Shown piece after piece: positions 1 to 8,145 of a stretch of 11,615 bases of DNA (position 1 is the first letter of the stretch; every line of letters begins with the position of its first letter). Source of the DNA: an uncultured Verrucomicrobia subdivision 3 bacterium (lineage in GTDB: Bacteria; Verrucomicrobiota; Verrucomicrobiae; Limisphaerales; UBA11358). A model generated the notes under the pieces. It was given only the letters and a program-made list of their open reading frames with translations, was not told the origin of the DNA and searched no databases. The translations under genes were made by a program, and so were the position numbers. The stretch lies in assembly GCA_903921455.1 (NCBI GenBank), contig CAIXPZ010000088.1:1-11615 (forward strand), written 5' to 3'.

Positions 1-22
1 TGAAAAACCGCCGGTTGGCGGT
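1..22 (-). terminator. Possible intrinsic terminator for leftward transcription
   Basis: On the minus strand, a six-base-pair GC-rich stem (ACCGCC/GGCGGT) with a four-base loop is followed by five T residues at positions 7-3. This is the layout of a factor-independent terminator for transcripts running off the left edge. On the plus strand no T run follows the stem, so it would not end a plus-strand transcript well. No minus-strand gene is visible to its right, so it may be a bidirectional terminator lying beyond a gene outside the window. The stem is short and the call is weak. Confidence 0.3.
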
Positions 23-69
23 GGAACACCCTCGGAAAGTCGTCGCAGAATTGAAATCGAAAAATGACC

Positions 70-139
70 GGACAGCAGTTTTATCCAGTTTTTAAAATAG
101 TGAAATCGCGGTCATCAAAAACTAAACGGGACAGCAGTG
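70..139. repeat. 10-bp direct repeat upstream of the fucosidase gene
   Basis: The decamer GGACAGCAGT occurs at 70-79 and again at 130-139, a start-to-start distance of exactly 60 bp. Both copies lie just upstream of the preferred start of the fucosidase gene. A shorter inverted pair, ATGACCG at 64-70 and CGGTCAT at 109-115, lies in the same stretch. The spacing would suit two sites on one face of the helix if a regulator bound here, but no known operator is recognised and chance cannot be excluded. Confidence 0.3.
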
Positions 140-192
140 AATACGAATATAACAAAAGCTGCGTCAGTCAGGGAATATTTCAAAATATGATT

Positions 193-3100
193 ATGAAAAT
201 ACAAATATTCTTTTTTACCGCACTGCTCGGCTTGACGATTGTTTCGTCCAGTGCCGACACGCAGACCAATCAGTCTGCGGTGGCTGAGTCCACATTACAG
301 CACGATGCCCGCATGGCGTGGTGGCGCGAGGCGCGCTTCGGGATGTTCGTGCATTGGGGGCTTTACTCGGGTCTCGCCGGAACGTGGGACGGCAAGACGG
401 TCGCCACCAACGGCGGCATGGAATGGATTCAGCAAAAAGTGGGCGTGAGTTCGGATATTTATGCGCAACGCGCTTTGCCGCTCTTCCAACCCAAGCCCGG
501 GTTCGCTCGCGAGTGGGCGGCACTGGCCAAGGCGGCGGGCATGAAATATGTCGTCTTCACCACGAAGCATCACGAGGGCTTCGGTCTCTACGCGTCAAAG
601 TTTGGTGACTACAACGCTGACGCGAAACTCAATCGCGATCTTGTGAAGGAAATCGTCGAGGCGCTGCACGCGGAAGGTTTGCGCGTGGGTTTTTATCATT
701 CGCTGATTGATTGGAATCATCCGCAATATGCCTATGCCCGGTCCAAGCAGTTGCCGTATCCGCAGCGCGACCAGCCGTATCCGAACGGCGAGCGCGACCA
801 TGCCAAATACATTGAATATCTACATAACCAGGTCGGCGAGTTGATGTCGAACTACGGGCCGGTGGACATCCTGTGGTGGGATTACAGCGCGGTGGATTTT
901 CAGGGCGACGAAGCGTGGCGCGCGTTTGACCTGATGAAAGAGGTGCGGGCGAAACAGCCGGGCATCATCATGAACAATCGGCTGTTTCGCGTGAAAGAAG
1001 CCGGCTGGGCGGGCATGGGCGAAGGAAATTTTCTATCGCAACTCGACACCCGCTGCGGCGATTTCATCACGCCCGAACAGCGCGTTCCCGCCACCGGGAT
1101 GCCGGGGCTGGACTGGGAAAGCTGCATGACCATGAACACGACCTGGGGCTATAGCGACCACGACCACGCCTGGAAATCCAGCGAGACGCTCATCCGCAAA
1201 CTTTGTGAGATTGCCAGCAAAGGCGGGAATTTTCTGCTGAACATCGGCCCAAAAGGCGACGGTAGCGTGCCACCGGAGAGCGTGGCGGGGCTGAAGGACA
1301 TTGGCCGGTGGATGCAGGTGAATGGCGAGGCGATTTACGGAACGCAGGCAAGCCCGTTCGGCGAGCATGCGGAGTGGTGCTGCACGACCAAGCCGGGGAA
1401 ACTCTATCTGCATATTTTTAACTGGCCGGCAAACGCGGAACTGAGGTTGCCAGAATTGCGGAGCAAAGTCGTTAAAGCCTATCTCCTAACCGACCACAAC
1501 GAGTTAAAATTCAGTCAAGCCGCCGACGGCTTGGTCGTTTCCTTGCCCGCCGAAGCGCCGGATAAAATCGCTTCGGTCGTCTGCCTGGAAATTGCCGATC
1601 CAGCGGCCAAAGTCTCCAAGAGCGCCGAGGCGCAGGCAGCCGTTCCGCCGCCGATTGGCAGCACTCATCTCACGTCGGCGTCAGACGCCTCGATTCATCA
1701 CATTGACCCCGATTCGCTCGACAACGATCAGATAAAACCCGACCTCTCGCTCGCCTACAAAAATGTCGGTGGTCTTGACCTGCCGATGGCCGTGTTCCTG
1801 CCAAAGGATTGCGCCTCGCTTGCCGAGCGGCGGCCGGTCGTGCTGTGCGTTCAAGGCGGCGGATATTTGGGTTGGACCGGAGGTGATTACACGACTTGGG
1901 ATGGCGGCCTCTTTGCGCCGCACGCCCGATATTTTACCGCCCGTGGCGCCGTGGCCGTAACGGTCATGTATCGCAGCGTGCCTCGCCCAAACCGGGATCC
2001 CGAGGCTTTTGAAAAAGGCCCAAGCCTTTTTGATATTTATGCCGACTGCCGTTCGGCCGTTCGGTATTTGCGGAAGAACGCGGATCGTTTCGGAATTGAT
2101 CCCCAGCGCATTGCGGCTTTGGGCGACTCGGCCAGCGGGCACATGGTTGCGTGTCTTGCCACCATTGACCGGTTTGACAATCCGGGCGACGATCTTTCCG
2201 TGAGCGCCAGACCGAACCTCGTCATCGCCTGCAACCCGGGCACCGATTTCTCCCATCCGAAACCGCCGACCTCGTTTGTCCCCGCCACGCCGCGTGCTTG
2301 GGAGGGCGATCACCCCCTCTCCCGCATAGATCGGGGCAAGGCGATCTCGCCACTTTGGAATGTGTCCACTTCCTCCGTGCCCACCTTGATCATGCATGGA
2401 ACGAAAGACGATGTCGTCCCGCTGCGACACTCAACGGATTTTTATGACCAGATGAAAAAGGCGGGAGTCGCTTGTCGGTTGGATCTTATTCCCGAGGCGC
2501 GGCACGGCTTTATCGAACTTGGATTATCATCCAGCGGCACGGAATTCATTTCGGCCATGGCGACCGTGGATCAATTTTTAACGACGGCGGGATTTTTGGT
2601 GGGCAAGGGAGATTTGGCTTTCCCATCGCCACATGGGTGGCTGACCACCATTGCTTGCGACCGCATTTCCGGCGGCCGAGTGCCGGGAAGCAATGGTTTA
2701 TCGCTTGCAGTGCCGGCGGTTCAAAAATCAGGTGTCGCCACCGTGGAGGTGGTTGAAGATAACCTGAAGGGGCGCGTATTGAAGATCGGGGCGAGAAAGG
2801 AAGGACTTGCGCTTGCCGGGCAGCAGGGCTTGGGTAGCGCCGCAACGGTGAGCCTTTGGATCAAGCCTGAAAAAGCCACCAGCACCTTGGTGCGCCGCTA
2901 TGCCAACATCGGCAATTCCACTGGCTTCAAGCTGGCGCTGTCAAACAATGTGGTGACCTTGCAAATGGGGACAGTCTCCGTTACCGGCGGGACGCTCGCG
3001 CCCAATACTTGGTGCCACATTGTGGCGTCGATTGCCCCGGATCGGGCGGCGCTTTATCTCGATGATAAACTCGTGGGCGAACAACCACTCGCCGGGGTGA

Positions 3101-3207
3101 AGCTAATTGGCAACCATTTGATTGTCGGCGAGGACTACGCGGGCTTGATTTCCGAGGTTAAGCTTTTTGATGAAGCGAAAACGCCGAAAGAGATTGCAAA
3201 ACCCTGA
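193..3207 (+). CDS. Secreted GH29 alpha-L-fucosidase / alpha-beta hydrolase esterase / LamG fusion
   Basis: This is an exported, three-part enzyme of 1004 residues. Residues 1 to about 22 form a signal peptide (MKIQIFFFTALLG, then SSSA). Residues 41-467 are a GH29 alpha-L-fucosidase. His54 (FVHWG), His126-His127 (KHHEGF), nucleophile Asp230 (WWDYS), Arg263 (NNRL) and Glu309 in the WE-x-C family signature are all present, and the barrel closes with GGNFLLNIGP from residue 344. After a linker rich in Ala, Pro and Ser, residues 500-840 form an alpha/beta hydrolase of the BD-FAE/acetylesterase kind. Its probable triad is Ser646 (GDSAS), Asp739 (TKDDVVP) and His771 (ARHGF). The oxyanion motif reads QGGG at residue 554 where HGGG is usual. 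Residues 857-1000 look like a LamG/concanavalin-type lectin fold. It probably removes fucose and acyl groups from the same glycan. The reading frame is open back to 64, but that N-terminus is not signal-like. ATG 187 is an alternative start. No convincing ribosome site is seen. Confidence 0.9.
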   Translation: MKIQIFFFTALLGLTIVSSSADTQTNQSAVAESTLQHDARMAWWREARFGMFVHWGLYSGLAGTWDGKTVATNGGMEWIQQKVGVSSDIYAQRALPLFQPKPGFAREWAALAKAAGMKYVVFTTKHHEGFGLYASKFGDYNADAKLNRDLVKEIVEALHAEGLRVGFYHSLIDWNHPQYAYARSKQLPYPQRDQPYPNGERDHAKYIEYLHNQVGELMSNYGPVDILWWDYSAVDFQGDEAWRAFDLMKEVRAKQPGIIMNNRLFRVKEAGWAGMGEGNFLSQLDTRCGDFITPEQRVPATGMPGLDWESCMTMNTTWGYSDHDHAWKSSETLIRKLCEIASKGGNFLLNIGPKGDGSVPPESVAGLKDIGRWMQVNGEAIYGTQASPFGEHAEWCCTTKPGKLYLHIFNWPANAELRLPELRSKVVKAYLLTDHNELKFSQAADGLVVSLPAEAPDKIASVVCLEIADPAAKVSKSAEAQAAVPPPIGSTHLTSASDASIHHIDPDSLDNDQIKPDLSLAYKNVGGLDLPMAVFLPKDCASLAERRPVVLCVQGGGYLGWTGGDYTTWDGGLFAPHARYFTARGAVAVTVMYRSVPRPNRDPEAFEKGPSLFDIYADCRSAVRYLRKNADRFGIDPQRIAALGDSASGHMVACLATIDRFDNPGDDLSVSARPNLVIACNPGTDFSHPKPPTSFVPATPRAWEGDHPLSRIDRGKAISPLWNVSTSSVPTLIMHGTKDDVVPLRHSTDFYDQMKKAGVACRLDLIPEARHGFIELGLSSSGTEFISAMATVDQFLTTAGFLVGKGDLAFPSPHGWLTTIACDRISGGRVPGSNGLSLAVPAVQKSGVATVEVVEDNLKGRVLKIGARKEGLALAGQQGLGSAATVSLWIKPEKATSTLVRRYANIGNSTGFKLALSNNVVTLQMGTVSVTGGTLAPNTWCHIVASIAPDRAALYLDDKLVGEQPLAGVKLIGNHLIVGEDYAGLISEVKLFDEAKTPKEIAKP

Positions 3208-3210
3208 GTT

Positions 3211-3234
3211 CCGTCGGTGGGACGATGGTTTTTT
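3211..3234 (+). terminator. Weak intrinsic terminator candidate after the fucosidase fusion
   Basis: Shortly after the stop codon, a four-base-pair CGTC/GACG stem with a GGTGG loop is followed, three bases later, by a run of six T residues (3229-3234). The stem is short, so termination would be partial at best. Read-through into the beta-helix gene therefore stays plausible. The remaining spacer to 3362 also has small GC-rich palindromes (GAGCC/GGCTC at 3246-3258 and TGGCCA twice at 3259-3272) without T tracts. Confidence 0.25.
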
Positions 3235-3362
3235 CATCATCGGATGAGCCGTTGGCTCTGGCCAGATGGCCAATAGACGAAACTCACAATCACCAATAGA
3301 TTGCAGAACAATCACCGCCAAACCGATACAATTATTCAACCAGCGAAATACCACTTTCCAAA

Positions 3363-6300
3363 ATGACATCGCAAAAAACCCCAATTTTGATGCTGGTTTT
3401 GGCCATTGGCTTGGCAGCCTTTCCCGCCCACGCCAGCAGCTATTATGTGGCTACCAACGGAAATAATTCCGCCAACGGTTCGCTGGCAACGCCTTTCAAA
3501 ACCATCCAGCAAGCGGCTTCGGTTATGGTGGCGGGCGATACCTGCTACATCCGTGCCGGCACTTATCGGGAAACGGTGACGCCGGTCAACTCGGGAACTT
3601 CCCTGAACCCGATTACCTTCACAAATTACAATGGCGAGCCCGTGCTGGTTTCTGGGTTGGACGTCATTACGAACCTTTGGACGCTGGACAGCGGCAGCAT
3701 TTACAAAACCACGAAAGCCTTGACGATGGGCAGCATGAATCAGGTGTTCGTCAACGGCAGCATGGTGGAATTTGCCCGCTGGCCGGACAACACGGGCAGC
3801 ATCACTTATTTTACAACCGCCAGCCCCACCTCCAATGGAACCCAAAGTCCCGATGGCACCACCAATTACCTGACGAACACCAGTTTTCCCTTCACCAACA
3901 GCGCTGACCTTAATGGCGCTACCTTGTGGATCTCGCCCGGCTTGCAGTGGCAGAATTACCTCGAACAGGTGCTTGCCTATTCGCCAGGAACCAAAACCAT
4001 TGCCTACACTGCGCCGGTGCCGGGCAGTTCGTCGTGGACGGCACAGACGACCAGTTTGTTTTACCTGTTCGGATGCAAGGCGTTTCTCACAACCACCAAC
4101 GAATGGTGGTATGACAGCACCAATCAAGTCCTGTATCTTTGGGCTCCGGGCAACGCTAATCCCAACACATTAACCGTGGAGTGCAAGGGGCGCGAATTCG
4201 GCTTTAGTCTGGGCAGTCGTAATTATATAACCGTGGGCGGGATTAATCTCAAGGGCTGCCGGATTGACGCCACATTTTCGAATGGGATCAAGCTGCGCCG
4301 GTTAAATTGCCAATACATCGCCCACAACACCGCCAGCAAAATGGAAGGGATTTATTTGCGGGGCAGCGCCAACGAAGTCACCGATTGCGAAATGGCTTAT
4401 TCCTCTGCCAGCCTCCTGAATCTGGAACTGTCCAGCAACGGCAAGCTGATCAACAATTATGTGCATGACGGCGGCTACTTAACCACTTCGCGAATGTTCA
4501 AGGCGATGGGATCCGGTCACATCGTCAGCCACAATACCATCTGTGACTGTCCCGGAAACATGGTTCGTCTGGACATGCAGGGCGGCGTTTTCCAATACAA
4601 TCAAGTTTACAACGGTTGCTGGGCGCTTCGGGATTGCGGCCTGATGTATAACAACTTTAACGACGGCCAGAACGTGGTCATCCAATACAACGTCTTCCAT
4701 GACAACCTCAGCCAGAGCACCAATATGAGTCACGCCATTTATTTCGACGCAGGCACGTCGGACTACATCATCGTGCGGAATATTTTTTTCAACAACCAGA
4801 TGAATGGGCTTAAAATCAACACGCCATTCCATCAACTGGCCTATAACAACACCTCGTATGCCAGCAGCCGATATGCCGTGCGCTATCAAGATTTACAAGG
4901 CACGCAAGATATGCCTTCGGATCGCCCGGATGGCATGGAGCTCGCCAACAATCTGATAACCTGTAATAACATTACAACCAATGCCGGTCCGCCGGTGGAG
5001 AATAATCCCTATAGTCTTTGTAATCTGGACCCGGCGGTCAGCAATCCGGATTACGTCAATCCTGCGGCGTATGACTTCCGCTTAACCGCCGTGTCGCCGG
5101 CCATAGACAAGGGCACTTTTGTATCCGGCATCACCACAAACTATCAGGGCCTGTTCCCGGACATTGGTGCCATTGAGTATGGGACATCGTTCCCCAAAGT
5201 TGGATACGATTTTACCAATCCGCCGCCGACCAATTTGCTCGTTCTGCCCGATCTCACCATTTACACCCACCGCAATCTCGTCAGCAACGGTTCGTTTGAG
5301 TTGGCTTCCGCAAGCGCCCCCGGTTGGACTCTGGGGGATGCCCAGACATTGTTTATCACCCAAACCTATGCGCAGGCTTTAAACGGCTTTAACGGCGCGC
5401 GGTTGGGCACCAATATTGATTCGGCATCCCAGACAATTTCCAACCTTATCCCGAACATGCGCTATGTCGCCACGGTCTGGGCCAAGGCCGACGCGGGCGA
5501 GACGGCGCAATTCAATGTCAGTAATTTTGGTGGGAGCACACTTTCGCTTTCCAGCACCGTCACCAACTGGTCGCCACTGGACATCTGGTTCACCAATGGA
5601 TCGGCCAGCACGAAGGCCACGTTGCAATTGAAAAAGACCAGTCAGAACGGACAATACGTTTATATGGATCTTTGCGCTTTGAAGCAAAGTCCTTCTCCAT
5701 TGCTGCCTATCCAGCCCAATTTCGTCTATGAAAACAACCCGCTTATCCTCGTCTCGAACGCCGCTCAATATCCTGTGCCGGGGGCGAAAGTGGCCTACTC
5801 GCTAATCAATGCTCCGGCGGGCGCAACCATTGACACCAACGGCGTTATCCACTGGCAGCCGGCTCCGAGCCAGGTTCCCAGCACCAACTCGTTTATCACC
5901 GTCGCCCAAGATCCGGCGATTCCCGTGCTGGCTTCCAGCAATGTTTTTACAGTGATTTTAAAAAACCAAGCTCATGCGTTGCTTTACGAAGGATTTGTTT
6001 CAGGCACCAACAATGGGAATGGCCAATATGTCGCCAACCCGGGAGCCGACACTACCGGTCGCTATAAATTCATTGCGGGTCAGAATCCGGCGGTGACTGG
6101 ATTTCTCGGCAGTTGGATCGGGCTGACCGGCGCGCAGTATGAATTGGGAACTGCTCCTATTGCTTCACTAAGTTATTCCGGGGTTGCAACTACCGGGAAT
6201 GCGGCCTTCCGTCAGTTCACCACCGGTGGCTCGACCCGCCAGCTTGATACCACCAACACTTTTGCCGGTTACAATGATGGCACCGGACAAATCGGCCGTG

Positions 6301-6971
6301 ATGGCACCACGCTTTATTTCAGTTTTCTGATGAAGCTTGACAGCGCGACCAACGCTGGATCGCTGGGATTTGGCACCACCAACAACGGTGTTATGAACGA
6401 AGTCCAGGTGCTGGCCAATGGAACGAATATTGTCTTCAGCGCCAATGGCAACAGTTCGGCGACCGTGGTTGCCACCGACACGAACACGCATCTGTTCGCA
6501 ATCAAATTACAATTTGGCGCAACGGATACAGTCAGCTTCTGGATGGATCCGACTGATCTGACAATCGAGGGCAATAATCCGCCCACGGCCACTTTGAGTA
6601 TCACCAGTCCCGGCAGTGTTAATTTCTCCTACCTGACCATGCTGCGCGGCAGTTCGGGCGGCACGGTAGGACACGGCGTGGTGTTTGATGAACTGCGCTT
6701 TACCGGCAGCTGGGGCGACAACTTGTTTGCCAGCATCTACACCCTCCCGGCCATGCCAACAACTTTAACTTGGAGCAACAGCCCAACCAGTCTGCAATTG
6801 CAATGGCCGGCCAGCTACACCGGTTGGGTGTTGCAATACCAGACCAATACCCTCACGCAGGGCTTGGGCAACAACTGGTTGGATGTGGCTGGCTCCCAGC
6901 TTACGAATCAATGGTCGGCGCAAATCCAATCAACGAACCCGGCAATGTTTTTTCGTTTACGGGCACCGTGA
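3363..6971 (+). CDS. Secreted right-handed beta-helix protein with CBM-like, Ig-like and LamG-like modules
   Basis: This is a large exported protein of 1202 residues, probably acting on or binding polysaccharide. A signal peptide ends at AHA24. Residues 27-72 carry the N-cap seen in DUF1565/pectate-lyase-fold beta-helix proteins (SYYVATNGN, PFKTIQQA, GDTCYIRAGTY). A long Asn-rich helix follows to about residue 604 and ends with PDIGAIEYG. Residues 638-775 start with NLVSNGSFEL and GW, like CBM4/9-type sandwiches. Residues 786-867 resemble a putative Ig fold (GATIDTNGVIHWQP). Residues 872-1117 look like a LamG-type sandwich. The C-terminus (about 1135-1202) has LQLQWP, GWVLQYQTN, NNWLDVAGS and FFRLRAP, a pattern I associate with secreted verrucomicrobial proteins. 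Such beta-helix folds include polysaccharide lyases and some glycosidases, for example GH141. I cannot see a diagnostic catalytic site, so the enzyme class is undecided. The start is supported by the signal peptide, but no Shine-Dalgarno site precedes it. Its position between two esterase-type genes suggests a role in the same glycan pathway. Confidence 0.85.
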   Translation: MTSQKTPILMLVLAIGLAAFPAHASSYYVATNGNNSANGSLATPFKTIQQAASVMVAGDTCYIRAGTYRETVTPVNSGTSLNPITFTNYNGEPVLVSGLDVITNLWTLDSGSIYKTTKALTMGSMNQVFVNGSMVEFARWPDNTGSITYFTTASPTSNGTQSPDGTTNYLTNTSFPFTNSADLNGATLWISPGLQWQNYLEQVLAYSPGTKTIAYTAPVPGSSSWTAQTTSLFYLFGCKAFLTTTNEWWYDSTNQVLYLWAPGNANPNTLTVECKGREFGFSLGSRNYITVGGINLKGCRIDATFSNGIKLRRLNCQYIAHNTASKMEGIYLRGSANEVTDCEMAYSSASLLNLELSSNGKLINNYVHDGGYLTTSRMFKAMGSGHIVSHNTICDCPGNMVRLDMQGGVFQYNQVYNGCWALRDCGLMYNNFNDGQNVVIQYNVFHDNLSQSTNMSHAIYFDAGTSDYIIVRNIFFNNQMNGLKINTPFHQLAYNNTSYASSRYAVRYQDLQGTQDMPSDRPDGMELANNLITCNNITTNAGPPVENNPYSLCNLDPAVSNPDYVNPAAYDFRLTAVSPAIDKGTFVSGITTNYQGLFPDIGAIEYGTSFPKVGYDFTNPPPTNLLVLPDLTIYTHRNLVSNGSFELASASAPGWTLGDAQTLFITQTYAQALNGFNGARLGTNIDSASQTISNLIPNMRYVATVWAKADAGETAQFNVSNFGGSTLSLSSTVTNWSPLDIWFTNGSASTKATLQLKKTSQNGQYVYMDLCALKQSPSPLLPIQPNFVYENNPLILVSNAAQYPVPGAKVAYSLINAPAGATIDTNGVIHWQPAPSQVPSTNSFITVAQDPAIPVLASSNVFTVILKNQAHALLYEGFVSGTNNGNGQYVANPGADTTGRYKFIAGQNPAVTGFLGSWIGLTGAQYELGTAPIASLSYSGVATTGNAAFRQFTTGGSTRQLDTTNTFAGYNDGTGQIGRDGTTLYFSFLMKLDSATNAGSLGFGTTNNGVMNEVQVLANGTNIVFSANGNSSATVVATDTNTHLFAIKLQFGATDTVSFWMDPTDLTIEGNNPPTATLSITSPGSVNFSYLTMLRGSSGGTVGHGVVFDELRFTGSWGDNLFASIYTLPAMPTTLTWSNSPTSLQLQWPASYTGWVLQYQTNTLTQGLGNNWLDVAGSQLTNQWSAQIQSTNPAMFFRLRAP

Positions 6972-7022
6972 ATGGTAACAGGCCGTTGTGAAATATCCTC
7001 CAAATGATCAGGGCAAATATTT

Positions 7023-7820
7023 GTGAATATATTCATCAAACCTCTAATACTAGCTGCGTTTTTAGCCCTGGCGGTTACGACTTCAGCGCATGCGCAAACG
7101 GCTCAAGGACACGTCAAGACGGATAAGGCCAATGCGAACGGCCAAACAATTGCTGTCACCACGAATAGTCCATTGGAAAATGATCCGCGCGTTCAGGCTA
7201 ACGGGAAAACCTGGCGTTTGGATAAGGCGGTGATCACCGATGCTTCATTGCCCCGGGTTTTGCTGGTGGGAGATTCGATTCTCAACGGATACTTGAACCG
7301 TGTTACCAAATCGATCCAAGGCAAAGCCAATGTGGATGCGTGGGTAAATCCGTATTTTCACTCGCAAAATTACAACAATCGTTTGGCAGTAGTGCTGACG
7401 AATGGACCTTATACCGTCGTGCACATCAACGCCGGTTTGCACGGTTGGCAGCCCGGTCGTATTCCGCCCGGTCAATATAAGCCGTTGAGTCGAGCCTTGA
7501 TTGAAGTCATTCGACAACAATGCCCAAAGGCTTAGATTATCTGGGCCAACACGACTCCCATTATGCTCAAAGGGCAGCCATCCAGATTAGACCCGGAACT
7601 GAATCCCATCATCGTGGAGCAAAACCAAACGGCTGCCAAAGTGATGGCAGAGATGCAAGTTCCGGTAAATGATTTCTACGCAGTCGCGACCAACCACCTC
7701 GCGCTGGCCAAGGGCGATGGCTTTCATTGGATTGCGCCTGCCTATGAATTGTTTGCAACAATCGCTAACGATTCGATTTTGCGCGAGTTAAACTTGAGTG
7801 CACCGCTCCGGCATGAATGA
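7023..7820 (+). pseudogene. SGNH/GDSL hydrolase-like gene interrupted by one in-frame TAG
   Basis: The frame starts at a GTG that gives a good signal peptide ([18 protein letters not shown], cleavage after AHA24), with AGGGC-like purines upstream. An SGNH fold follows. Block I is [10 protein letters not shown], with the nucleophile at Ser85. A block III-like motif is INAGLHGW. Block V is GDGFHW, with Asp232 and His235 (codon count includes the stop). A TAG at 7533-7535 splits it after residue 170, yet homology continues in the same frame as IIWANTTPI without any indel. Homologs I know read like CPKAKIIW here, so one AAG-to-TAG change would explain the break. The product ending at residue 170 would lack Asp and His and should be inactive. 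ATG 7563 could start the rest, but without the nucleophile. Sequencing error or amber read-through are alternatives. As an intact protein it would be a secreted esterase, perhaps removing acetyl groups from the same glycan as the fucosidase fusion. Confidence 0.8.
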
Positions 7821-8096
7821 TTTCCGAACTGAGCCATCTGTGGTTTCTGGTCGGAGCTTGGCCACATTAGGTTTTTCCATATAGGCCATGACGAGGTTTA
7901 CCGCTGCCGGTCCGTGTCAGGGCATTTTGCAAGGCACAAGTCGGTTGCCACCGGTTGCCGTAAATGACTTTTTAGTCCCCATTGAGGTGGATTTTGGCGG
8001 ATTGAAAATCAGTGGCTGAGAAACGTGTATTGCCCTTATTCTGCAAGTGTTTATTGATTTTTGACGGTAATTTTCTGCGTGGCTTCAGTCTTGATA

Positions 8097-8119
8097 GGCC
8101 CGTCCGGCACGGACCGGCC
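8097..8119. promoter_or_regulatory. Imperfect GC-rich hairpin in the spacer
   Basis: GGCC, a C-C mismatch and GTCCG pair with CGGAC, C and GGCC around a GCA loop, giving nine base pairs with one internal mismatch. No T run follows on either strand, so it is not a classical intrinsic terminator. It would lie in the 5-prime region of the downstream lipoprotein transcript if that transcript starts in the AT-rich block before it. It could be a factor-binding palindrome or an mRNA-stabilising stem; the function is not known. Confidence 0.4.
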
Positions 8120-8145
8120 CGCGAATTCACCAGCCAATAAACCTC

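Noticed and set aside
64..192. N-terminal extension of the fucosidase frame from ATG 64
   Set aside because: The 43 added residues are polar and charged and would bury the clear signal peptide that starts at Met 193 (or 187).
1681..2430. 249-codon open frame on the minus strand
   Set aside because: It lies wholly inside the esterase domain of the fusion gene, opposite a well-supported coding frame, and resembles no family.
3246..3272. GAGCC/GGCTC and double TGGCCA palindromes as terminators
   Set aside because: Neither is followed by a T run, and the stems are only five to six base pairs.
3336..4127. 263-codon open frame on the minus strand
   Set aside because: It is antisense to the signal peptide and first helix turns of the beta-helix gene and shows composition typical of a shadow frame.
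7563..7820. Separate small gene after the amber codon
   Set aside because: It is in the same frame as the preceding part and carries only the Asp/His block of the SGNH fold, so it is the rest of one broken gene.
7942..7959. Tandem CGGTTGCC copies as the start of a repeat array or CRISPR
   Set aside because: Only two eight-base copies occur, separated by two bases, with no spacers or further units.
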